The notes below the pieces were generated by a model, which worked only from the letters and a program-made list of their open reading frames with translations, ran no database searches and had not been told where the DNA came from. From assembly GCF_001641265.1 (NCBI RefSeq), contig NW_020167532.1:1-64000 (forward strand): a DNA stretch of 64,000 nucleotides, read 5' to 3'. The position numbers and the translations under genes were made by a program. How positions within the stretch are numbered: the first letter of the stretch is position 1; every line of letters starts with the position of its first letter. The DNA comes from Pseudogymnoascus destructans. Its lineage: Eukaryota > Ascomycota > Leotiomycetes > Thelebolales > Thelebolaceae. Below, one piece after another: positions 19,214 to 32,600 of the stretch.

Positions 19214-21942
19214 ATGCGACTCGCAGCTTATGTCGGGGTGAGCTCCAAAGTGACCTGGGGGGATTGGGGGAATAGACAACTAATGAATTATTTAGGCTTC
19301 GACAGCTCTAGCTGTGGGGGTGGTAGTCCATGCATTCAACCAGCGGCCGAATTTCTACTCGGCGTGTGTTTATTTGTCGCAGAGCAATTTGTCTTTGATG
19401 GTGAGCCTAGGCCCAGACCCTTAAACTATCACAAAGCGCAGACTAACCACCTTACTCTAGGTCCTTACAAACTTAACGCTCTTCATCGTCGCATCCTTCA
19501 TCTACTGCCTCCAGCGAATATGCTACGGCCCGTTACGTCCAATCGAAGTCGAGCAGCTATACGAGAAGGGATGGTTCGCCATCACCGAGACATGTCTGGC
19601 CATGACCATATTCCGCGATGAAGTCGGGGCCTGGTTCCTCGTTATGTTCGTGGGTTTAATGGCCGGCAAGATATGGGGATGGGTTGGGGAAGGCAGGGTG
19701 GAAATACTCGAACAGCAACCGCCTGCAAACCCACGGCTTTTCCATGTTCGTCTCTCGATCTCCCTCACCATGTCCATTCTCTATGACGCTTGGCTGCTTT
19801 CATACTCTATAAACTCGGTCATCCAGCAGGCTAGGCCGAACATGATGGTTATGTTCCTGTTTGAATTTGCGATTCTGACGGCGTCGTCGTTCTCGACAGC
19901 ACTCCGGTATGGAATCTCTTTGATCGAGGCCAGGATCGTGAAGCAGCAGACGCAGGAGATGCTGGAGAGCCGGAGGGGCGAGGTTAGGAGGCAACGACAG
20001 GAGATGATAAGAGAGAGGGAGGCTGCGGCTGCTAGCGGCGAGCCACTGTCAACTGAAGCGGCGGAGGAGCCGTTGCCCTCGGAAGATGATATTGAAGAGA
20101 TGGACATTGAACCACCTGGATGGGAAACGAAGGGTCATTGGGTGTTGACCCTTGACCTCATGACCGGTATGCAAGAATCCATTTCTTTTACTCTTATGTT
20201 TCCGCTTGCTGACATGCATTGTAGATTTCGTCAAGCTGGGTATCTACTCTGCCTTCTTCTTTATCCTTCTGACCTTCTACGGTCTGCCTATCCATATTAT
20301 GCGCGACCTATTCCTTACCGCGCGTTCGTTTCTCAAGCGCCTTAGTGCAATCCTGAAATACAGGAACGCAACGAGAGATATGAACCAGAGATACCCCGAC
20401 GCTACCGAGGAAGAAATCCAGAGAGAAGATACCTGCATTATTTGCAGAGAAGAGATGACGCCCTGGTCTGTCACGAATCCAGCACCAGGTGCTCCGGCAG
20501 CAGGCGCTCCGCGGCCACCTGTTGCTCGAAGCCCGATAATCAGCGAGCGATCCCGGCCGAAGAAGCTACCTTGCGGACACGTTCTGCACCTTGGATGCTT
20601 GAAGAGCTGGCTCGAAAGGCAGCAGGTTTGTCCGACTTGTCGCCGACCCGTCGTAGATACCAGACCCACAGGAGCCCAGGCGCCGAGGCCAGGAGGCGGA
20701 GCCCAGCCCCATCTCCCCGGCCAACTTCCCCTCCCGCAAGGCCCACCCGTTGCTGATAATAGAGCAAGGGTACACGTCGCCAGAGGGATCAATATCGGAC
20801 CCCTACGATTTGCCTTTGGCCGTGACGAGATGATTGATTTTGGCCCACCGCCACCGAACCAGCAAGCCTTCCCAGGCGTTCCGCCCGGCCAAGCCCCTAT
20901 CCCGCCCAACGCGCGCGTCTACGGGTTCGAGATGGGATTCCCGCCTCCACCCCAGGGGATGAGACACCCCCACGCACCTCAGGGTCTGTATGCCCCGCCT
21001 TCGGGGGCCGCAAATGTGCAATCCCAATTACAGCATCTCGAGCAGCAGATCGTCCAGGAGATCCAGAGTCTCTCCGTCGCGGAGGCGGAGCTTGTCCTCG
21101 TCCGCCAACTGCAAGCTGAGCTACTCCGCCTGCGCCAACTACGTGCACCTGACCACCAGCATCCTCAGGCGGAAGCGCAACCGTCTGTCACGGCACCGGT
21201 GTCGTTTGTGCAGCGCCATGAGCATCTAGCGAGCACGACGGCGATTCCGAGCGGGAGCCCGAATTTGCCGCCTGGTGTTACGATCCCGGAGGGTTGGTCG
21301 CTGTTGCCGTTGCAGAATATGGATACGTTGTTACAGCCGCAGGCCGGGCCTTCGGCGGCACAAGATGCAGCTCCGGCTGGGTTGGGGGGTCTAGCGGCGC
21401 AGCCGCAAGCCTCTGCGACTGAAGGAACGCCGGTTGCTGAGGTTACCCCAATGGATATGAGTACTCCATCGCTTGTGGCCGATCCTATAGTAGCTCATCC
21501 AGAAGCTGCCGCAGATTCTGCCCCGGTAGAGGTTGTGCCTAGTCCTCTCCTGACCACCCCTGGACCCTCTTCGGATCCCACTCCGACGGTGCCTTTGGCA
21601 GAGCCAGCCTCGTCTATAACCGAGGTTTCTGAAACTGCAGATAGTGCAGCGGAGACTGATGAGGCACCACTACCGGATTGGAGCGCGCCGTTTGTGTTCC
21701 CTGGGCAGCAGGCGGGTGAGGCGGCTGGGGGTGATGTAACGACTGCTGGTGCCGACCCGGGGATACTTCCCTCGTCGGTGCAGGCGGATGAAGTGCAGGA
21801 AACTGTGAGAGCGACTGGTGATGTCGCTGCGAATGGTTCAGCTGCACCTGAGGAGACGCATACATCAGAGGAAGAAGGGAAAGGGAAAGGCAAGGCTAAG
21901 GCTGCGAGCGTGGAGGAAGTCAAGGAAGATGGGGACGCTTAA
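19214..21942 (+). CDS. HRD1: ERAD E3 ubiquitin ligase HRD1 / synoviolin
   Basis: Four exons (19214-19237, 19296-19400, 19461-20166, 20225-21942) give 850 residues, all in frame. The start MRLAAYVG, the NQRPNFYSACVYLSQSNLSLM segment and following hydrophobic helices match the membrane domain of HRD1. A RING-H2 finger spans about residues 348-420: CIICREEM, then a Pro-rich insert, CGHVLHLGCLKSWL and CPTCRRPV. The remainder is Pro/Ala/Gln-rich and disordered. HRD1 forms the retrotranslocation channel and ubiquitinates misfolded ER proteins for proteasomal degradation. The first exon codes only eight residues, so an ATG-only prediction would likely miss it. A HERP/USA1-like cofactor lies at 60.9 kb. 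Confidence 0.95.
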
Positions 21943-23027
21943 GGGATGAGTGACCGATAAACGGAATGTATGACTGGAAGGAAAAGAAAAGGGAGAGCGG
22001 GGGTTGTGGGCGGCGGAGAGCGTGAGCTGGCGTTTTTTGTATCTTTTCGCGCCCCCAACTTAGATTATGGGGCTGGCGTCTGTAAGCTATACCACTTTGT
22101 GTACGAGGAATTGAAAGATTGGGTTTATTATCGTATGTGTGGTTGCTATTGGGATTGCCGCTGTGATTGTGGTGCAGGGTAATGGGCATGGAGGAGGCAT
22201 GCAACAGCGCGTGAGGCCCTGTGTACCCCGACTTGGATGTCTGCACGACGTCCAAGTCGGAGTACACACTGGACAATTAAGTCTAATCACAGCTCGATCA
22301 CAGCTCGAACAACGAATGGTGTCATGCACAATAAAGTAGGGGTTCAAAAAAGGCACGGAACGCTGCACAAGGGCACAAAAGGAACGGATAGGACCATTTA
22401 ACGTGTTAGAAAGTCGTGGGAAGAGTGGTAGTTGGACTAAGTTAAGCTAGAAAAGATGGGTAACGGTAACCAGCAATCAACAACTGAGACGCGTTATGAT
22501 AAATGCCGTCACAGCTATAAGCTAAGATTATATTTTTTGTTTTTTTGCCACAACTTTCTGGATGGCTGTTGTGTACATAGCATACATATATGAATCAGTT
22601 ACCTAACTATAGGTATATAGTTCTCTTCATGCAGCATGCACCGCGTTAGGTCTTCAGCGCTCAACCGCTCCGTGTAATTTCCCCGCTTCCTCTGCTCTGG
22701 CTGCCCCAATTTACGTGGGGGATAAGGAAAACGGGACCCGCAATATTTATCCATAAGCTGTTTACACCACCAGTAAACCAAGTACAGTACCTCAAGACTA
22801 AGTTACCCGCCCAGGCGCCCAGGCGTCATCGGATCTCCCACCGCCCTCCTGACGTTCTTGTTGCCATTTGACCAGGTACGGAGCTGTGTCTTTGTGTTCT
22901 ATTTACACGGCAGGCACGAATCCGAGGGTATCTAACAAAGCTGCTTTCTGTGATCTTGAACGGAAGGAGCTACCTACTTACTGGTGTTGCTATCGTCGAT
23001 ACAAGGTAGTCCCGTCTTGTCGCGGCC
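21943..23027. other. Intergenic region between HRD1 and glycogenin
   Basis: About 1.1 kb without a recognised gene. It contains an imperfect hairpin (22221-22267), a T-rich stretch near 22530, and short open frames on both strands without domains. Confidence 0.4.
22221..22267. repeat. Hairpin downstream of HRD1
   Basis: Two 20-nt arms (22221-22240 and 22248-22267) pair with two mismatches around a 7-nt loop; the core is CCGACTTGGA. It may be a foldback relic or an RNA structure in the HRD1 3' region. Confidence 0.6.
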
Positions 23028-25510
23028 ATGGCGACTGAAGATGTGTACGCCACGGTATGTTGAGCTTGCAACACCACCAGCGACTTGCACCTGCTAACTG
23101 AAGCTATAGCTGCTCTTGAACGACTTGTATCTGCCAGGTAAATTTGAAGTGCCCTCGAGACCCAATGCGACGATGCTGAGTCTGTATAGGTGCTCTTGTG
23201 TTGGCCCATTCGTTACGAGATGCGGGGACTATCAAGAAGCTGGCTGTGCTCGTCACTCTCGACAGCGTCTCTGTGGATGCCATGGTAGAGCTACAGGTAT
23301 TTCCCACTCCCAGCATCATTCCTACGTATATCTAACGCGCGAATTTCAGAGAGTCTACGACCACATCATCCCCGTCGACCGCATGGTGAACCAACAGCCC
23401 CAGAACCTCTCCCTGATGGACCGCGTCGACCTGCACTCGACCTTCACCAAAATCACGCTCTGGAAACAGCTCCAGTTCCGACGCATCGTGTACATGGACG
23501 CGGACATGGTGGCGTGGCGCGCTCCGGACGAGCTCTTCGCCGTTGAGGCCGCGTTCTCCGCGGCGCCCGATATTGGGTGGCCGGATATCTTCAACACCGG
23601 GTTGATGGTGCTCACTCCCAACATGGGCGATTACTGGGCGCTGTATGCTATGGCGCAGCGCGGAATCTCATTTGATGGTGCGGATCAGGGATTGCTGAAT
23701 ATGCACTTCAAGAATAGCTTCAATCGGCTGAGTTTCACGTATAACGTCACGCCCAGCGCGCATTATCAGTATATCCCGGCGTATAAACACTTCCAGTCAA
23801 GTATAAGCGCGACACATTTTATTGGGAAGGAGAAGCCATGGACCCAGGGAAGAGAGGCCAGCCATGGATCGGGCCCGTTCGATGAGATAACCGGAAGGTG
23901 GTGGGCGGTATACGACCGGCATTACAGAGGCACTGTATGTTTGTTACATCCGGCTACGTGACTAGTCACTGACACATTATAGAAATCGCCGACTGTCCAG
24001 TACTACGTGAAGGGCGAGTTCGAACCCCCGAACTACAGCCATGTCAACATCAGCACCGATCAGAGTGAGATCATTTCCCCGGAGCCTGTTACGACCCTTG
24101 GCTCAGTCCCCGTTGAGGAATCCTTTCGCGAGACGACCCAGATGGAAAATGAAAAGCCGGCTGACCATGTTGAACCTATTCCAGAGCCAGCACCATTCGA
24201 TCCGTCGCCGGCGCCTTATGTCCCAGGACCAGAATCATACCCACCGGAGCCTGTGACGTCCGCCCTAGAGCAATTAATATCCGGTCAGCCCCCAATCTCA
24301 CTTGGAACTACCCCCGCGGAATATGGACCAGCGTACTTATCGCCTAGTTTAGCGCCGTTGCCATCTGTTACGCCTCCACAGTTTGCTCATGAACCAGTAG
24401 CTCCTCAGTTTGTTGCACCGTTCGCTGCATGGGATGCGTCAAGGTAAGTACTGCATCATCACTCTGAGTCATGTTAGCTAATTAAATAGGTCTGCACCAC
24501 CTTCCGGCTCAAAACCGGAGGCTGCGAACTTTCCCGCTACTCAATACTCCATGTCTTCTGATCCTACACCGTACAAAGCCCCGGAGAGGTATCCGGATCC
24601 TCCCAAAGACATGTACTATGAAGTGCCCAAGACGCCGACATACCAGAAGCCAGCCCCGATCTTTCCATGGGAGACCAAGGACGCCCCTAGGCCCACGAGG
24701 GTATTCGCAGAAGATGAAGACCTTCAACCAACCAGTCTGGAGCCCACCGAGGACGGCGAGGCGACCGACCAAGCCACCTCCATGGCATCAACGGTAACAA
24801 CCATCCCCTCCGACCCATGGTACTTATTCTCTAGCAACCCCCGCAACGCGTGGGACGACATCCCCGAAATTGAGCGCTACATCGGCGCCCTGCAGAGGAA
24901 CCGCAAGGGCAACATCCAGGTGCTCCAAGGCTACGGCTCTAGCGTCGACGAGGACGGCCTACCCGGATCGGGGCGGCGCCGCGGCAGCGTGCGCGTCACC
25001 GACTTCCCCACCGAGATCGAGCGGCCCAGCCTGCCCGTGACTCCTGCGCCGATCCGGCGGCCCAAGTTCCTCGGCGGCGAAAACAACGGCGACGAGGGCG
25101 AGCTGCCCATCGCGAAGGGGGTCCCCGCACAGACTGAATGGGTATGCATGCAGCTATGGACATGTTTTGCGAGACTCTTGATCTTAATACTAGTACAGGA
25201 TCCAGCGGCCCAGCTGGAGGCGCTCGCCAGAAGACAATCGGAGGTTCTAGGGAGGGAGCTCGGGGAGGGAGGGGCGGGGAAGGACATTCCGCAGCGGCCG
25301 CTGCCGTTTGGCTCGGAGGGCGTGGTGGTGTCGAGCCCAGTGGCAGATCTTCAGCGCAGGCCGTCGAATCCAGTGAGGGGGAGCTTAGAGGCGTTTGAGG
25401 AGCCGAGTTATGGGGGGCCAGGCGCAGCGTGGGAGAAGGATGGGGTGCCGGTGGCGCAGGAGACGCATTTGCCGCCTAGTGAGGTGGAGCAGGATGCTCT
25501 GGCGTCGTGA
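23028..25510 (+). CDS. Glycogenin (GT8), self-glucosylating primer of glycogen synthesis
   Basis: Seven exons (23028-23054, 23110-23137, 23190-23296, 23350-23934, 23983-24443, 24490-25141, 25199-25510) give 723 residues, frames checked. The N-terminal GT8 domain shows VYATLLLNDLYLPGALVLA, a DxD metal site in YMDADM (about residue 103), FNTGLMVL and DQGLLN. A Pro/Glu-rich linker follows, and the C-terminus has TEWDPAAQLEALAR, the short motif that contacts glycogen synthase in this family. The last intron (25142-25198) is 57 nt and has no stop, so it could be retained; splicing gives the better match to the family motif. Glycogenin uses UDP-glucose to glucosylate a tyrosine on itself in the cytosol. 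Confidence 0.93.
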
Positions 25511-27016
25511 GGGGGATGGGTTGACCAGACGGATATGACCGATTTTTATCCTTCTAGGACTGTATATTAGCTTTCGTCCCCAGCCCGGCGGGGCGGGGTG
25601 ACCCGGAGGGGGGTATTTTTCATTTTGCACCGCATTGTTTTGCGTGGCATTTCTTGCTTACGTTTGGGATAGGCGCGCTCTGGTTTTTGGGTGTTTAGGA
25701 AAATCTTAAGGAAGTTTTTCGTTGTGAATGGGTGAGATGGGTGGGTGGGAGAGTGGGAAGGAGGGGTAGTGGAGGGTAGTTTAATCTATCTATCTCTACG
25801 TGCTCACACTATTTGCTGGTGCTGAGTGATGTGATAGTGAGAAATATGACTATCACATCACTGGATGATGGAGGGGGGTTATGGTTATAAATGCCTTGAA
25901 GCAGACACCAGAATCCTCCCACCATCAACAAAACAAAGATCTCCAATGCCTAGTGGGCGCGTCTGCAGATGGAGCTAATCAAGCGTTTGAATTTATCCAC
26001 GATATAGGGTGCGTGGATTCGATGTTGGGCGGGCGAATGTTGTCGCCGTCATATTCCCCCTACCCCTTCCCACCCACCTCTTCATCAACAACAGACCCAT
26101 ACCCCCCCCCAATCTTACCCACATACTTCTTCGTCAACAATAGTGCCCACACCCAGAGACCAAAAAATTCGCCGCCATATCCCAGGGATCCTCGATCTCT
26201 GCACGGTTCTCAGTGCAGCGGACGGCATCCGTGGTTATTAAGCCGTTTAAATAGCCCGTGTTGATCAATACAAGACTGCGTTTATCTCGTCTTTGGGTCA
26301 ATACTGTTACAAGCGAATGGGGCAAGGGCTCACTGGCAGTCCTGGGTGTGTGTGTCTGTAGCTGAGGTAAAGAACGGTAAGCCGTGGGGGGTTGTTGTCG
26401 TTGTCGTCGTCGCCGCGATTCTCACCATCACCATCCTCTCATCGCCGTTCTCATTCTCACTGTCATCTTCCTCCTCTCATCGCTATCCCCCATAGCTACA
26501 CCTCAACCCCCATATTCTCCCCCCCTCCCCTCACACAGAGTGAGGAATCGGAAGCGCGTCGTCTTGTTTAGCATTGCGTAGTTATGCCCGGATTCGCTGT
26601 CGACAGCTCCGCGATGTGCTCATTCGGGTTATGGGTGATAGGATTTGGTGATGCGTAGGCCCGCAGATCTCGTAATGGTATACTTCAACGTGCACATTTG
26701 GCAAAGCACAAACAGCCATGCTCGTGTTCTGAATCCCTCCCTGGATACACCAGATTGCCCCTTCCATCCTCTTCCCTCTTGGACGCCCAAGTCCATTCCA
26801 TTATAGGGACTGGGGGATCACGAGCCACTCTCTCTTTCTCGCGATATGCAATCTCAGAACACAAATACAATATCTGCCTCCATGAATGTGGTATTAGAGA
26901 GTATTATACAAATATATCTCGACTAGCTAATACGCATCAATGCTCTCCTTCACGACGGCTGTCGCCCGTCTCGCCTGCATGCCAACGCCACCAGTGAAAA
27001 TAATATATCAATACAC
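25511..27016. other. 1.5-kb convergent intergenic region
   Basis: No gene was recognised between glycogenin and CASP, which converge. It holds a perfect 13-bp inverted repeat (25826-25838 / 25849-25861, GTGATGTGATAGT) and short C-rich and GTC runs near 26100 and 26400. Confidence 0.4.
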
Positions 27017-29314
27017 CTACTCATCCATCTCCCACGCCTTGTCCTGCCCTTCTTCCGCCAGTTTGCCTGCTGCCCCCAGCCCACCCACCGTCACCGTCGA
27101 CACTGTCGACGACGACCCACCCCCTAATCCTGCCCAATACAGACTTAGAAATACCAACATATGCAACGCCACGCAGTACGCCGCAAACATATTCCGGCTC
27201 GTCCGCGTGGACAGCACCATACGCGTGATGCTGAACACGACTCGTTCGGGTAGGCTCATACGCTTATACGCGCGCGCGCTCTCGCGGCCCCGGAACTGCG
27301 CAAAGGGACTGATATTGGACTCATACGCTGAGCGGTAGCGTCCGAGCGTATCGCCCTGTGGCGAAGAGGGGGAGAAGGGGACGGTGGACTGCTGGGGGGC
27401 GTTCGAGACGGCAGAGGAACCGGTGCGGTTGTACGAGGAGATGTAGCGCGTCTTCTCGTAGAGGTTGAGGTTGTCCTTCTGGAGGGAGGCGATCTCGGAG
27501 CGCAGGGATGTGACGGTCCTGTGCGCTTCTGAGACCTCGTTTGAGAGCTGAGAGTTGAGCTTCTTGAAGCGGTCTCGTTGCGCAGTTACCATCGGGAGGA
27601 TGCCCGAGCCGCCCGATAATTCGGTAATTGAGGAGCGAGGATCCAAACCGGATATAATGGACGATGTCGGTGAGACACGGCCACGACGGCTTTGGAAGGC
27701 GGAAGGGGCGTGGGATTGAGGGTAATGTGATTTATATGTTCCGGCCACCGAAGCGCCGGATGGGAACGCATTGGAGGACTCTTGTTGGACCGTTGCGAGG
27801 TCATTCTCCAAAGTAGCATTGAGATTCTGTGCAGTCTCAAGATCGGCAGTAGCGCTATCCAGCTCTCTTTGCATGGTTTGGAGACGGCTCTGGAGGTCTT
27901 GATGTGAGACTCTCAAGATTGTTAATTCGTCACCGAGCTTCTTATTGCGCGCCAATAGGAGCTGTTCCAACGTAGCACCCTTTGACTTAGAAGCCGAATC
28001 ACCGCCGTTGGTAGTCTCAACGGTCTCGTCGTCGTCGTCACCAGTCGAAAACTCAATGCTCTTCAACACCTCGAGCTCCTGCTTTACCTCGTCGTAATCG
28101 TTCCATTTCTTCACCTTCTCCCTCAGAGTATCCCTGTCCTCCTTGAGCAGGCCAATCTCTCTTTCGAGAGAGCGTAGTTTCACATCCAGGTCTCGCTTCT
28201 TGGAGTCTCTTTCAATCCTTGCGGCATCAAGCTTGCTCAACAGAGACGAGTTTTCGGATCGAAGGCGGATATAAGCGGGTTCGTCCTCAACGACAAGAGC
28301 AGGCTGACTTGGTGTTGACGACGCTGTTTGGGCCAGTTCGATGCGAAGCTGCTCGTTCCGCGCCTCTACCTCGGCCAGGCGAAGGCTTGTGCGCTCCAAA
28401 TCGGAGTTTACGATCTCCAATTCAGCATTGGTGACATGACCTTGACCCTCCTCGCCATCTTCGCCTTGTCCAAGTCTCTGCGAGACCTCGTACGTAGCCT
28501 TAATCTCCTTCAGCAAGCGCTCTTGATTTTGCACCTTCTCCTCCAGCGCCTTCTCCTTGGCCTCCCAGTTATCCTTCTTCTCTTCCAGTACCGCAGCCCA
28601 CGAAACTTCAACCTCCTTAACCTTTGTGTCCAACTTCTCCTCCAGCGTCTTCTTGGAATTGCGTTCACTCTCTAGCCGTGATTCTGCCTCCTCCAGCTGA
28701 GAAGATAGCTTGGTGACGTTCTTCTGGAGATGCTCATTCTCCGATGTGATCTTGGGCAAGGTGTCCTCTGAGAGTAGGAGAGAGTCGACGGAAGCCTCTA
28801 GCAGCGGGTATGGATCTGGCGCTTCCGACAGGGACGAGTAAATTTGCAAAAATGCCGAATTAGTAGATTTCGAGTGATTCGTGAGGAGGTCGATGAATGT
28901 TTGATATGCTGGGGCGACGTTAACACATGCACGGACATGGACACGTATATGACTTACCTTTCAACAACCCTTTGAATTCACCCAGCTTAGCCGAATCATC
29001 GAGCTTCCTAAAGTCTTTGGTCTTCTGCGCCAGGTCTTTTCGTTGAACCGTCGAATCGCGCTGGTATGTGATAATCTCTGAAGCTGTATTGTCGAGTGTG
29101 GGGACCAAGGTTGTCAGGTCAATCTCTACAGCGTCTGTTAGCTCTCATCATCCGTAATGGTGTCAATCGTTTTCTTACTCCTCCATGCTGAAATGGCTTG
29201 CTGGAATTTGTTTTCATCTCCAAGTGGCGCCTGGCCAGAAGCTGCCTTCGTCGGTTCTGGCGCTTGGTTGGGTTGCTGTGCCTCTCCTGGGCCGGTACCC
29301 TCGGCGTCGGCCAT
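27017..29314 (-). CDS. CASP / COY1 Golgi coiled-coil membrane protein
   Basis: Exons 29314-29179, 29125-28958 and 28908-27017 give 731 residues. The N-terminal FQQAISAWR / IDLTTLVPTLDNTASEI block, the ERNSKKTLEEKL-type coiled coil (about residues 110-600), the SGILPMVTAQRDRFK segment and the tail with a single membrane anchor (AAYCVALHMLVFLSLYW) are all family signatures. CASP (yeast Coy1) is a tail-anchored golgin that binds SNAREs and the COG complex and acts in intra-Golgi retrograde traffic. The start at 29314 is the first ATG of the conserved reading frame. The gene is divergent from VPS3 and shares a promoter interval of about 320 bases. Confidence 0.93.
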
Positions 29315-29633
29315 GGTTTTGTGCGCCAGCCACGATAGTAAGAGCCTGTCGAATGTACGTAGGTGATTCCAGTTGTAAGTACTTATACTCAGATGAATGT
29401 TATTTCCCGTAATGCATGAGATTGTTGCTGGGGAGATTGCGAACGTGGTGCCGCCGACGATGTTCGCCATGCGCCAAGGAACGGCGTCGCAAGGCTGAGG
29501 GTCCACAAGCTGTTCCCCATCGCCTAGGCTTCCAACAGCTCCAACCTCACCTCTCAAGGTGCCACTTCGCAATCGAATGCAAGCGTCATGAAGCGATAAC
29601 GGATTTAAATGAGTAGCTAAGAGCTGCCATACA
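29315..29633. promoter_or_regulatory. Divergent CASP / VPS3 promoter interval
   Basis: The 319 bases separate the CASP start (29314, leftward) and the VPS3 start (29634, rightward). Both products act in endomembrane traffic, so shared control is plausible; no specific site is recognised. Confidence 0.5.
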
Positions 29634-32600
29634 ATGTCCGATCAGGATCAGGTAGCTCCCGAAAACGCACGGAGCGGGGTGGTGGAACGGGGACCATATG
29701 TACTCAAGACATTGCTGGAAGATGTGCCATTGTCTGCAGATGGAGACAGGGAAGACATTGTGATCAATTGTGTTGAATACTGGGGTATGTGTTATAAGAC
29801 ATCTGGATAGAATTCCTCTTCGAAGCCATCCGTGCTTGTGCTGTGGGTTAACTGGCTGCAGAGAGCAACTTGTATGTTGGAACATCCGCCTCCGAGATTC
29901 TACACTTTGTACAAATACCTCCCGACCCCTCCGACGATTCCGATGCTCCATCATATATACTGGCGTCGAGGCTCTGTCTGGCGTATTCAGAAACGTCGAC
30001 TCCGGAGCGTCCGGGTGTGCAACAAATCCTCCTCCTCCCCGCAGCCAACAAGGCTTGCGTACTATGCAACTCGACAGTAACATTCTACTCGTTGCCAGAA
30101 CTCAGTCCAGTATTCGGAAACCAGAAAGTTCCAGGCAGTAATTGGATTGGCGGCTTGGATCTAAACAAGAGCCAAGATGACAACACACAGGGCGACAAGA
30201 TCCTCCCGGTCATGGTGCTCTTATCGCTGAAGCGGAAAATACGAAGCGTTCGTATCGGCGAGGAAGCCAGGCAGGTCAAGTCAATTGACTTTGCAGGGTG
30301 TACTATAACCGCTAGGCGCGATTCCTTTGCATGCGTCGCCGATTCTAGGTCTTATGCGCTATTGGACGTGGACAGACAGCTGAAAATACCCCTCTTCCCG
30401 ATATCGTCTCTCGACGACTCGCAATCTGGCACCGTCGGCGGCAAGGCGGAAGATATATCAGGCCAGACCACCACGCGGACGCATAGGAGCACCTCAAGTA
30501 CGGGACAAACTCCGCCGCAGTTAGAACCCCGCGGCCATAGCAGGAGCACTAGCTTAGGTACATTTATGGGTGGAGGAAATCGACAGCCGAGCCAAGATAG
30601 GTCGAGAGAGACGGTTGACCCTATATTCCGCGAATCGTCACCAGCGCCGTCCTTACGTCCCAGCGGAGAAACCCAAAGGGAGTCGAGTCCAGGAAAGAGT
30701 CCAGTTCGGGCAGATAAACCCCTACCAGAGCCGCCATCTATGCGTGATGCAGGCTCGAAGAGAGCGTCTATGATCATTCCCACCGGATCTCTTAAACCAC
30801 ATATAATCTCACCATCTCCGCAAGAATTTTTACTTGTAACTGGCACCGGCACCACAGATCCTGGTCTGGGGTTATTTGTCAATCTAGAAGGCGATATCTC
30901 GAGATCTGCACTCGAATTCTCCCGCTACCCAGAAGCTCTAGTCACAGACGGGCGTGGGGTGGGCACAGAACTATCGCAAAGCAATGCAGAGGAGGAGGAA
31001 GAGGGGTACATCCTGGCAGTCATAAGCCAAGGGGATGAGGAAGAAACACATTACGGCCTCGAGATACAGCGATGGGATATAGACAGCGCCGAAAATGCGC
31101 ATCAGAAATTCTGGCTCCAACTCCCTGATGCCACACCAGATAGCGGCAAGGCTAGAGTTGGGATCCGCACAGTCACCGAGCCTGGAGACCTGAGTTTCAA
31201 CGAAGTGGCCAAGAGCCTGCGCTCAATGCGTTTCAGGCCCTTCCCTTCATCGGGGTCGTCCAGCGTGTCCGTCCAGAGTACGGACTCTCGTACGGCGGCT
31301 TCCCTGGAGCGCGTGTCAAAGGAACGCGAGCTCTTCGAGTCGCAGGATGTACAGGGCGACACCCCGTTACCTTCTGAGTGGGAAGCAGACCGCAATGAAG
31401 AGGAGCTCCAGTTTTCTCAGCGACTCGGCCGAGCAAAGAGCCGTGTTGTTGTATGGGCTGGGGATAAGATATGGTGGGTGGCGCGGAATCCTCTGGCGCT
31501 GCAGCTAGACGCTGCTCTTGAAGCAGACGGGAAGAAAGCGGCGACGCCAGAGGAGTATGCTACAGCCATAACTGGAGTGATCAACACGATCCGAGGACGA
31601 GAAGCTAGGACAGAAATTGAATTCATGAGTCTAGGCTACATCCGCCAACGCGCCGGACTCCTCCTCCTCACCAACCTCCTCCGCCGCGACGAAGCCCCCA
31701 CCGAAGCCGAGTACCGCGGCGCCGAAGAAGCGCTCCTAGAAGGTGGTCTCGACCCACGCGTCGTCATAGCTCTCAACGCCGAACTGCGCAGCGAGATAGT
31801 TGAAGGCAAAACTGGGATCTGGATCCCCACCGGCATCGCCCACATTGCCTCCACCTTCATCTCACAAGAACCCCCCCCCAGCGACCGCACCGAGCCCGCA
31901 TCATCTCACTCCCTCCAATTCTACCAGCGCTTTCTAAGCGCCTGGCGCGAGCGCAAAGGCTTCGGCAGCATCGCCTCCGAGAATGACGTCTTCCGCACCG
32001 TCGACGCCTCCCTCCTCCTCGTCCTCCTCCGCCTCGACGCCTCCTCGCCCCCCGGCCCCGCCCTCCCCGGCTCCACCCGCGCCGATCTCAACGACCTCGT
32101 TGACCACGGCGTCGACTGCTTCTCCCGCGCCGTCGCACTGCTGGAGTCGCATCATCGCCTCTACATCCTGAGCCGACTCTACCAATCCCGCAAGCTCGCC
32201 GCTGAGGTCCTCGCCACCTGGCGACGCATCATCGACGGCGCCCGCGACGACGGCGCAGAGTTCGTGGACGGCGAGATCCGCGTCAGGGAGTACTTGGCCA
32301 TCATCCGCAACCCCGCGCTGGTCCAGGAGTTCGGCCTCTGGCTTGCATCGCGGAACCCGCAGCTGGGAATCCAAGTCTTCGCCGACCCACGCGCTCGCGT
32401 CTCCTTCCCCCCTGCTGAGGTAGTATCCATGCTCCGCGACCGCGCCCCAAACGCCGTAACAGCCTACCTCGAACACCTCGTCTTCGCGCGCGACATGCCA
32501 CAGCACGGCGACGAGCTGCTCGGGCACTACCTCGACGTCGTGCTCGGGCACGTGCACGACGACCGTGCTGCACGTGAGGCACTTAGGGGAGGGTACGAAA

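Noticed and set aside
25881..26264. 127-residue frame in the glycogenin/CASP gap
   Set aside because: Ser/Pro-rich low complexity without homology; probably 3'-flanking sequence.
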